Assembly: GCA_029243845.1 (NCBI GenBank)
Contig: JAQWRF010000138.1
Span: 1-16,943 of the forward strand
Reading direction: 5' to 3'
From: Planctomycetota bacterium
GTDB lineage: Bacteria > Planctomycetota > UBA1135
DNA: 16,943 bases
Positions 1 through 5,585 of this stretch are shown here, piece after piece. A program made the position numbers and the translations under genes. Within the stretch, counting starts at the first letter, position 1; each line of letters starts with the position of its first letter. The notes under the pieces are model-generated. The model searched no databases. It saw only the letters and a list, made by a program, of their open reading frames with translations, and was not told where the DNA came from.

Positions 1-585
1 ATAGTAAGTCGCTTTGACTTTTTGGTGCAAGTCCGCAATGTTGTTGTGACGCACTTTACCAGCAACGATCACGCCTATTCGCGTCGACGCTAGTGTGACT
101 ATTTTTCGCAGAGTTTGGGCGCCTTCCGCAGCAGTTTGCTCACCACCCGAAGTGAGTACATCGTCAACACCGAGGTCGATGAGCAGCTCGAGCGAATCCG
201 TGAGTGACTCGCAGCTATCAAAAGCTTTATGAAAAGTGCAGGGCAGCGGGGCGCAAGAACCTAGTAGCTCAGCCGTTGGTACCTCGTCAATTTTTCCGTG
301 TGCCGTAAACCCAAAAACGAAGCCATCTGCACCGTGCTGCTTGAACCAATCGGCCTCATGCTTTAATGAGTCAAGCTCTACAGCATTCACTTCAAAACCA
401 GGATGCCGGTTGCGCAGCATGACTCGCACCGGGATGTCGACGCTCTTTTTGAGGCTCAAGAAAACGTCGCGGTCTGCAGTTAGTCCATCGACATCGAGCG
501 CACTACATAATTCGAGGCGCTCGGCGCCTTCAGCGACAGCTTGTTCAGCTTCGGCTAAAGTTGTGACACAGCGTTCGATGAACAT
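1..585 (-). CDS. cutC: CutC family protein, 3' end cut by window edge
   Basis: The 195 residues present match the CutC TIM-barrel family (about 248 residues in E. coli), so roughly 50 C-terminal residues lie off the left edge. Visible family blocks are FIERCVTTLAEAEQAVAEGA at the N-terminus, LELCSALDVDGLT, VRVMLRNRHPGF, GADGFVFGF, CTFHKAFD and DDVLTSGGEQTAAEG, ending in a VIVAGKVRHNN block. The ATG at 585-583 directly follows the TAA stop of the upstream isomerase-like gene with no base between them, and there is no Shine-Dalgarno sequence, so translational coupling is likely. CutC was named for copper homeostasis, but its biochemical activity is not settled. Here it sits beside a sugar-isomerase-like TIM barrel and no copper gene. 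No signal peptide is present, so it should be cytoplasmic. Confidence 0.9.
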   Translation of the reverse strand, partial: MFIERCVTTLAEAEQAVAEGAERLELCSALDVDGLTADRDVFLSLKKSVDIPVRVMLRNRHPGFEVNAVELDSLKHEADWFKQHGADGFVFGFTAHGKIDEVPTAELLGSCAPLPCTFHKAFDSCESLTDSLELLIDLGVDDVLTSGGEQTAAEGAQTLRKIVTLASTRIGVIVAGKVRHNNIADLHQKVKATYY

Positions 586-1482
586 TTACTCAATCATGCC
601 GAGATTACGAAACATATTCTGCGATGATTCCACAGCAGACAATGACGGAGAACACTCGACGCCAACTGGTTTGTCGTAACCCAACTTTACTAATTCAGCG
701 AAGACTCGCGAATAATTAATCTCGCCGGTGCCTGGTTCATTACGGCCGGGATGGTCAGCTAACTGGATATATCCGACTTGATCAAAGCCATCGTTCAGTC
801 GCCCGCAAAGGTCACCTTCAGATATTTGCATGTGGTACAAGTCCCAATTAATTTTGACCCATGGTGAATCCACCTCGCGGCAGATACGGACAGCATCTAC
901 GCTGCCGTAAAGACAATGACCTTTGTGATCGCGGCGAATATTCATCGGCTCGACAATCAGCATTACTCCATATTTAGCTGCAATGTCTTTCACCAAATTC
1001 AGTCCAGTAATGACATGCTCGTGCATTTCAGATTGAGTCATCCCTGGCTGGTCATTGCCTGCAACCACTGTCATCATTGGCGCTCCAATCTGGTTGGCAG
1101 CCTTGCATGCCGCCTCAATTTCAGCCACAAATTGCAGATGGTTTGCTGGGTTATTCATGCCAGGCGTAAATCCCCAGCCAGTGAATTGAGTGACCTTTAC
1201 TTGGTGCTTCTTGCATTCATCAACAATCGAGGCAAGGTCTTTGTTACGCCATGGCCAAAATTCGACGTAATTGAAGCCCAATTCTTTAGCTTTGCCGATT
1301 CGCTGGGCGAAAGGTAAATCATATAACCACATTTCGATATTTAGCGCTAAATCTAGGCTGTTATCCTTGCCTGGGTCCAGTTTAGGCCCGGAAAGGCCTT
1401 TGACGAAAGGACTTAGGCTCGAAGCTGCATAAGTGGCTAAGCCAAGTTGCAAGAACCTACGACGGGTTGATTCATTAGTCAT
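586..1482 (-). CDS. Tat-exported hydroxypyruvate isomerase-like TIM-barrel protein
   Basis: This 298-residue protein belongs to the xylose isomerase-like TIM-barrel superfamily and most resembles hydroxypyruvate isomerase (Hyi, about 258 residues). The stretch HPGRNEPGTGEINYSRVFAE near residue 244 is characteristic of Hyi. Likely metal or substrate residues are Glu178 (VEPMN), Asp214 and His217 (NWDLYHMQ) and Glu276 (GVEC). The N-terminus carries a twin-arginine signal, TRRRFLQLG at residues 6-14, followed by a short hydrophobic stretch, so export of the folded enzyme is inferred. I chose the ATG at 1482 because it places the twin-arginine motif near the N-terminus. An ATG at 1518 would add 12 residues unlike a signal-peptide n-region. 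There is no Shine-Dalgarno sequence. The stop abuts the cutC start, indicating one transcript. Conversion of hydroxypyruvate to tartronate semialdehyde is the family reaction; the actual substrate is unproven. Confidence 0.85.
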   Translation of the reverse strand: MTNESTRRRFLQLGLATYAASSLSPFVKGLSGPKLDPGKDNSLDLALNIEMWLYDLPFAQRIGKAKELGFNYVEFWPWRNKDLASIVDECKKHQVKVTQFTGWGFTPGMNNPANHLQFVAEIEAACKAANQIGAPMMTVVAGNDQPGMTQSEMHEHVITGLNLVKDIAAKYGVMLIVEPMNIRRDHKGHCLYGSVDAVRICREVDSPWVKINWDLYHMQISEGDLCGRLNDGFDQVGYIQLADHPGRNEPGTGEINYSRVFAELVKLGYDKPVGVECSPSLSAVESSQNMFRNLGMIE

Positions 1483-1484
1483 GC

Positions 1485-1534
1485 GTATATATATACAACT
1501 ATATGGGGGAAAAGCCATTCAAATAGGGTATATT
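1485..1534. promoter_or_regulatory. Divergent promoter region between isomerase-like and FG-GAP genes
   Basis: Only 62 bases separate two divergent starts, so both promoters must lie here. A self-complementary gtatatatatac occupies 1485-1496; read on the minus strand it places a -10-like TATATA 5 to 8 bases before the isomerase-like ATG at 1482. On the plus strand TATATT at 1529-1534 matches the -10 consensus in five of six positions and lies ten bases before the FG-GAP ATG at 1545. Good -35 boxes are not evident for either. If these assignments hold, both mRNAs would have almost no 5' leader, consistent with the missing Shine-Dalgarno sequences. This is inference from spacing. Confidence 0.35.
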
Positions 1535-1544
1535 TTGCAACCTC

Positions 1545-3707
1545 ATGACACATAAACTCCTTTCCACTTTCGCGGGCGCACTCCTTGCCGCACCGCTTCT
1601 TGCCCAAGACCCCTCTCCCTCAGCGATGTGGCATACCATGGGTGCTACAGATTACGCCAACCTCGGCGCAAAGCTCGTTGGTGTAGGCGACCTTGATGGC
1701 GACGGCAAAACAGACTTCTTGTCTTTGGCCCCCCAGGCTGACGTATACAACTTTTCAAGCGCTGGCCGTGTCACGGCTTTATCGGCTGTAGACGGTAGCG
1801 TAATCTGGGAATACGTTGGTTGGCAAGACTCACAGCGCTTCGGCGCATTCGTTTCGTACCCCGGCGACATTAACGGTGACGGTGTAGACGACTTCGTGGT
1901 GGCCGAACCAGATGCCAATTACAACAACCTGATAAATTGTGGACGCATCACCGGTGTGTCAGGCACAAATGGCGCGGTCCTTTGGCAAAAGCATGGCGCT
2001 TCAAGCAATGCCGAATTAGGCCGTTCAGTGATTGCAGCAGGCGATTCAAATGGAGATGGCATCGGTGATTTACTTTTATCACAACCGATGGCTTCCACTG
2101 GTAACTTGACACGCAACGGCGTGATTGAATTAATTAGCGGCACCTCCTATATCAATATTTGGACGGCCGAAGGTACTCGCGATGGCGAGATGCTTGGTGC
2201 TGGCACTAAAATAGTTGACGATGTTGATGGCGACGCACTGCCAGACGTGGTCTCACACTCGCCAGAAGCTTCGACTAACGGCCATTACTTCAATGGCGTG
2301 GTAACAATGCTGTCCTCAACCGACGGCTCTCAGCTTTGGCAACTCGAAGGTGGGTCCTCTCTCGAGAGACTCGGCGAAGCAGTGACTTTTGGCGCTGACA
2401 TTGACGGCGACACTTTGGGCGATTTGGTCTTGCGCAGCCCAGGAGCTTCGACTAACGGGTTTTACGATAACGGCTCAATTAGCCTGGTTAGTGGCGTTTC
2501 AGGTACATTAGTCTGGACGACGTATGGCCCAGGACACGGTTCGGCATACGGATCTTCATACAAGTTTGTTAACGACATCAATGCCGATGGCTTGCAAGAT
2601 ATGTTGGTTGGCGTTCCTGGCGAGTCTAGTAATGGTATGTCAGAAAACGGCGCCATCCGTGCGCTGTCTAGTGTCGACGGAAGCCAGCAGTGGGAAGTCT
2701 TCGGTACTTCGAACTTCGGCCAACTTGGCTCGAGCTTCATAGCCCTCGGCGATGTTAACGGCGATGGCTTTGACGAGTTCGCTACAGGCCTGGACACTGC
2801 TGGCACGCAAGGACGTATTGATAATGGTTACTTACAGGCGCATTCAACAGTCGATGGTTCGATGTTGTGGCGTTTCGACGGCACCACTAGCGGCGAGCAA
2901 ATGGGCAAAGTTACGCTACTCGTTGAAGACATTTCTGGTGATGGCATTGGCGATATTGTGGTGAGTAGCCACCTCGCCGACGTCGCTGGTTTTGGCGATA
3001 ACGGTAAAGTAACAGCGATTGCCTCTAACGATGGTCACCAACTCTGGAGCGTCCATGGCGACGAAAATCAAGAGTTACTTGGCAAAGACATGAGGACAGC
3101 TTCTGACATCGACGGCGATGGCATCGAAGATTTGTACGCATTCTCATCACGCGCCGATACACACGGCTTGCACGATAACGGAATGGTTAAAGTAATATCG
3201 GCAAATGATGGCAGCACTATTTGGCGTTACGACGGCGGCCACGATGGCGATCGCGTCGGTGAAGCCCGCGTGATTAGCTACGACCACGATTACGACGGCG
3301 CTCGCGACCTTATTTTAGGAAGTGGCTTCGCTGCAACAGGTGGCATGCTCAGTAATGGTGCGGTAGTAGCAATATCATCTGGACGCGCTCTGCGCTTGGC
3401 AGTCGATCGCTTCCGTTCAGGTGGATGGGCGACCTTGTCGCTGCATGGTATGCTCCCTGGCGCTCGCGCTCACTTCTTCGGTACACTCTATGGCCCTGGC
3501 AACACTCAGATGGTGCCAGGCCTCACTTTGGCGCTGTATCCGCCAGTGATTTTCTTGGGCGGCAGTAGCGCCGATGCTATGGGTCATGCGCAAATCAATA
3601 AGCGCGTGCCGACGGGCTACACAGGAATGGTAGCTTGGCTGCAAGGCGTGCAAGACAACTTAGGCACTTACAGCACCTCAAATATGCAGCAATCTACTTT
3701 CCAGTAG
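1545..3707 (+). CDS. Secreted FG-GAP repeat protein with ten exact 59-residue units
   Basis: The 720-residue protein begins with a Sec signal peptide (about residues 1-20, ending LLAQD). Ten consecutive units of exactly 59 residues run from residue 34 to about 613-623. Each carries a calcium-binding type loop such as GDLDGDGKTD or GDINGDGVDD and, except the last, ends DGSxxWxxxG or similar, as in integrin-type FG-GAP propeller blades. Loops in units 4, 5, 6 and 10 are degenerate. The final unit lacks the closing strand, while residues 29-33 (WHTMG) just before unit 1 look like that strand, suggesting circular closure of a propeller. Residues 614-720 form a compact domain with GPGNTQMVPGL, FLGGSSADAMG and WLQGVQ, a type I associate with planctomycete secreted proteins. 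No catalytic motif is visible; a surface, adhesive or matrix role is a guess. No Shine-Dalgarno sequence precedes the ATG. Confidence 0.88.
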   Translation: MTHKLLSTFAGALLAAPLLAQDPSPSAMWHTMGATDYANLGAKLVGVGDLDGDGKTDFLSLAPQADVYNFSSAGRVTALSAVDGSVIWEYVGWQDSQRFGAFVSYPGDINGDGVDDFVVAEPDANYNNLINCGRITGVSGTNGAVLWQKHGASSNAELGRSVIAAGDSNGDGIGDLLLSQPMASTGNLTRNGVIELISGTSYINIWTAEGTRDGEMLGAGTKIVDDVDGDALPDVVSHSPEASTNGHYFNGVVTMLSSTDGSQLWQLEGGSSLERLGEAVTFGADIDGDTLGDLVLRSPGASTNGFYDNGSISLVSGVSGTLVWTTYGPGHGSAYGSSYKFVNDINADGLQDMLVGVPGESSNGMSENGAIRALSSVDGSQQWEVFGTSNFGQLGSSFIALGDVNGDGFDEFATGLDTAGTQGRIDNGYLQAHSTVDGSMLWRFDGTTSGEQMGKVTLLVEDISGDGIGDIVVSSHLADVAGFGDNGKVTAIASNDGHQLWSVHGDENQELLGKDMRTASDIDGDGIEDLYAFSSRADTHGLHDNGMVKVISANDGSTIWRYDGGHDGDRVGEARVISYDHDYDGARDLILGSGFAATGGMLSNGAVVAISSGRALRLAVDRFRSGGWATLSLHGMLPGARAHFFGTLYGPGNTQMVPGLTLALYPPVIFLGGSSADAMGHAQINKRVPTGYTGMVAWLQGVQDNLGTYSTSNMQQSTFQ
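1644..3413 (+). repeat. Ten tandem 177-bp coding repeats (59 aa each)
   Basis: The FG-GAP units repeat at exactly 177 bp with no insertion or deletion over nearly ten copies. Units start at residues 34, 93, 152, 211, 270, 329, 388, 447, 506 and 565. DNA identity between most copies is modest, but the fourth and fifth share agcttcgactaacgg at about 2267 and 2444, 177 bp apart, which suggests some copies duplicated or recombined more recently. The last copy is incomplete at its 3' end, so the final boundary is approximate. Confidence 0.85.
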
Positions 3708-3712
3708 AGACC

Positions 3713-3757
3713 AAAAAAACAACCACCGGCTTTCCCCTTAAATGAAAGTCGGTGGTT
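3713..3757. terminator. Bidirectional intrinsic terminator between convergent genes
   Basis: Arms aaccaccggcttt (3721-3733) and aaagtcggtggtt (3745-3757) form a 13-bp stem with one G-U or A-C pair depending on strand, around an 11-base loop. On the minus strand the stem is followed by a run of seven T (the A run at 3713-3719), a good terminator for the operon ending at 3828. On the plus strand an AT-rich tail follows the stem and closes the FG-GAP gene. The bases from 3758 to 3827 hold nothing else that I recognise. Confidence 0.85.
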
Positions 3758-3827
3758 ATTTAATATAAAACCTTGAGGGTTGAATGTTGTTCACTTATAA
3801 AGAGGTGCGAGCAGACGTTTTGTGACA

Positions 3828-4649
3828 CTATTTTTGGCTACTTTTTGAGATTTCTTCAAATATTTGGGTGATAATACGCTCAGCGTCAGGTTCTTGATGC
3901 AATTCATGACAGCAGCCCGGCCACACGGTGAGTGTTTTCTCTGGCAGCGCCCATTTTTCATGTATCAAGCGAACCATAGCTGGGTCGACAATCGTTTCGT
4001 TCTCGCCATAGTGGGCAAATAGCGGAACCTCTGCTGTTTCGGCCAATGAGAAGACCGCGGCAATTTCTTTTTTCATCTCGACATACCAGCGTGGGGTAAC
4101 GTGGGGTACACGCAAAGCATCTTTGACATAGCGCTGAACCGCCTCCTGGTCGCTAACCAGCTCCGTCATTGGCATTTCGGTGTCAAATGGCAGGCTTGGC
4201 ATAATCACGCTTAGAAGGCCTGATATAGCCTCCTTCCAGGCCGCGGGTTCGATAGACACGCCGAGCAAGGGCCCCGTAACAGCAATCGAGCTGACGCGCT
4301 GCTGATTACGTAATCCGTAGCCCAGGGCAATCAATCCGCCCATAGAATGGCCGATAATCGAGTATTGCGCGGGGAGCAATTCAGCAACGGCATCTAAATC
4401 GCTAAAATAATCAGACCATTTCTTGACGTGGCCGCGTTTGCCCTGCGATATACCATGACCGCGCAGGTCAACGCCAATGCAGCGCACGCCATTCTCGGCG
4501 AGCACCTCGCCAAACAGGTGGTAGCGACCCATATGCTCGCCTTGGCCATGCACCAACATTACCGACATCAGCGGTGTCCCCTCAGGGCGCCATTCATTAG
4601 CGGCAAGTTGGACGCCGTCGCTAGTCGTTAGGTGAAAGTTGTGGTGCAT
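3828..4649 (-). CDS. Alpha/beta hydrolase, monoacylglycerol lipase / lysophospholipase type
   Basis: From the ATG at 4649 the product has 273 residues and matches the Hydrolase_4 (serine aminopeptidase S33) group that includes monoacylglycerol lipases and PldB-like lysophospholipases. Visible elements are the oxyanion-hole motif HGQGEH (34-39), DLRGHGISQGKRGH (61-74), the nucleophile elbow GHSMGG with Ser102, Asp222 in ENETIVDP and His248 in CCHELHQEP, a complete triad. A cap region lies around residues 130-200. No signal peptide is seen, so it is probably cytoplasmic. The chosen start gives the usual MxxxxFxLTTxDG beginning. An ATG at 4667 and a TTG at 4679 are alternatives. All three starts overlap the end of the MauE/DoxX gene, by 29 bases at least, so this is the last gene of that operon. 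The substrate is unknown; an acylglycerol or other ester is the family expectation. Confidence 0.88.
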   Translation of the reverse strand: MHHNFHLTTSDGVQLAANEWRPEGTPLMSVMLVHGQGEHMGRYHLFGEVLAENGVRCIGVDLRGHGISQGKRGHVKKWSDYFSDLDAVAELLPAQYSIIGHSMGGLIALGYGLRNQQRVSSIAVTGPLLGVSIEPAAWKEAISGLLSVIMPSLPFDTEMPMTELVSDQEAVQRYVKDALRVPHVTPRWYVEMKKEIAAVFSLAETAEVPLFAHYGENETIVDPAMVRLIHEKWALPEKTLTVWPGCCHELHQEPDAERIITQIFEEISKSSQK

Positions 4650-5079
4650 AATTTCTGAAGCCGGCATGTAAAACGCCAATGATTAAGATGATGTTGAACA
4701 TGATCTTTTGGTAGATGATTACTTCGCCGGAACCGCATCCGCAATCAAAGGAGAGCTCGGTAAAGGATTGACCTGTTTGTGACATGAGCTCGAAACTGCG
4801 AATCAAAATAGCGCTGCTGAACACCAGTAACAGTGCGGTGGTGGCCAACGCTGCGCCGCGCCGCAAGAAGCCGCTGACTATGCAAATGGCTGCCACTATT
4901 TCGGCAATCGGAATCGCCGAAACTGAGAAGTTTAATAACCGAAAACTTTCGGCGCTGAACATTTCATATTCGCGAATAGCTTTTAGGAAAGCGACGGGGT
5001 CGAGTAATTTCTCAACGCCGTATTTCACTAGGATTATTGCAACTCCGATACGAACCAACGCGGGTAGTAGTGATTTCAT
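4621..5079 (-). CDS. MauE/DoxX-type redox-associated membrane protein
   Basis: A 152-residue inner-membrane protein with four predicted membrane segments at about residues 5-22, 50-70, 76-95 and 124-143, the usual DoxX/MauE layout. The sequence GVEKLLDPVAFLKAIREYE after the first segment is typical. Before the last segment lies FDCGCGSGEV, with Cys113 and Cys115, like the cysteine motif of MauE-type members linked to thiol redox or disulfide handling. Its ATG at 5079 overlaps the rhodanese TGA by four bases (ATGA), so the two are translationally coupled and probably act together. A partial Shine-Dalgarno-like GGAAG lies six bases upstream. An electron or sulfur transfer role at the membrane is inferred from the motif and the neighbour; no substrate can be assigned. 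Confidence 0.8.
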   Translation of the reverse strand: MKSLLPALVRIGVAIILVKYGVEKLLDPVAFLKAIREYEMFSAESFRLLNFSVSAIPIAEIVAAICIVSGFLRRGAALATTALLLVFSSAILIRSFELMSQTGQSFTELSFDCGCGSGEVIIYQKIMFNIILIIGVLHAGFRNYAPQLSPND

Positions 5080-5585
5080 CGTTGGCTTCCGGTGGTTGTG
5101 GCGAACTTACGCTGTTGCCAATCATTCATGCCACCTTCGTAGATGTAAATGCTTTCGATAGAGAGGTCGTACTTATATGCCAAGTCACGCGCAAGAAAGA
5201 TACTATCCTCGCAGTCGCCGCCTTTGCAGTACACCACAATAATGGGCGCTGACATTAGTAAGTCGCGAATAGGGTCGAGGTATTTCTGCTGATGGTAATG
5301 GTCCGTCAAGTACGCACCCGGAATGTGTGCTATTTCATAGTCCGCGGAACTGCGGGCGTCGAGTACCACCACATAAGGTTCTTCGTCATACAAGAATTCG
5401 CTATAGCTTTGCAGTTCGTCGCCGTCAATGCTTTGAAACTCGTGTTCGAGAGTTCCAGTATCAGAGGCGGGCGCGTAATTGGTGCCAAGCGCAAGGGCGC
5501 TTGGGTTGAGCCAAGCGTTGCCCAAAGACAGCGCGCAACAAAGAGCAGCGAAAGCAAGGGTTTGCAGAACAGTAGTACGAATCAT
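5076..5585 (-). CDS. Exported rhodanese-domain protein with two-cysteine active loop
   Basis: A 169-residue protein with an N-terminal hydrophobic signal or anchor (about residues 5-22) and a single rhodanese domain at about 50-160. Family landmarks are VLDARSSADYEIAHIPGA (74-91, the first catalytic-site region) and VVYCKGGDCEDS (117-128). Cys120 is the expected persulfide-carrying residue. A second cysteine, Cys125, lies in the same loop, which ordinary rhodaneses lack and which could allow a disulfide or persulfide relay. The domain ends with the usual YEGGMNDWQ. It should face the periplasm. Its start overlaps the PHP gene stop by four bases and its stop overlaps the MauE/DoxX start by four bases, so it is locked into the operon. 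Sulfur transfer is the family activity; a thiol-redox role with the membrane partner is inferred. Confidence 0.85.
   Translation of the reverse strand: MIRTTVLQTLAFAALCCALSLGNAWLNPSALALGTNYAPASDTGTLEHEFQSIDGDELQSYSEFLYDEEPYVVVLDARSSADYEIAHIPGAYLTDHYHQQKYLDPIRDLLMSAPIIVVYCKGGDCEDSIFLARDLAYKYDLSIESIYIYEGGMNDWQQRKFATTTGSQR

Noticed and set aside
236..679. Plus-strand reading frame opposite cutC
   Set aside because: The minus strand encodes clear CutC motifs; the plus-strand product is low-complexity and Ser/Thr-rich, as expected of a shadow frame.
916..1317. Plus-strand reading frame of 133 codons opposite the isomerase-like gene
   Set aside because: It is fully antisense to the conserved Hyi-like enzyme and shows no domain.
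1483..1518. ATG at 1518 as the start of the Tat-exported isomerase-like protein
   Set aside because: It would add 12 residues ahead of the twin-arginine motif and lies within the promoter-like AT-rich region; the ATG at 1482 gives a standard Tat signal.
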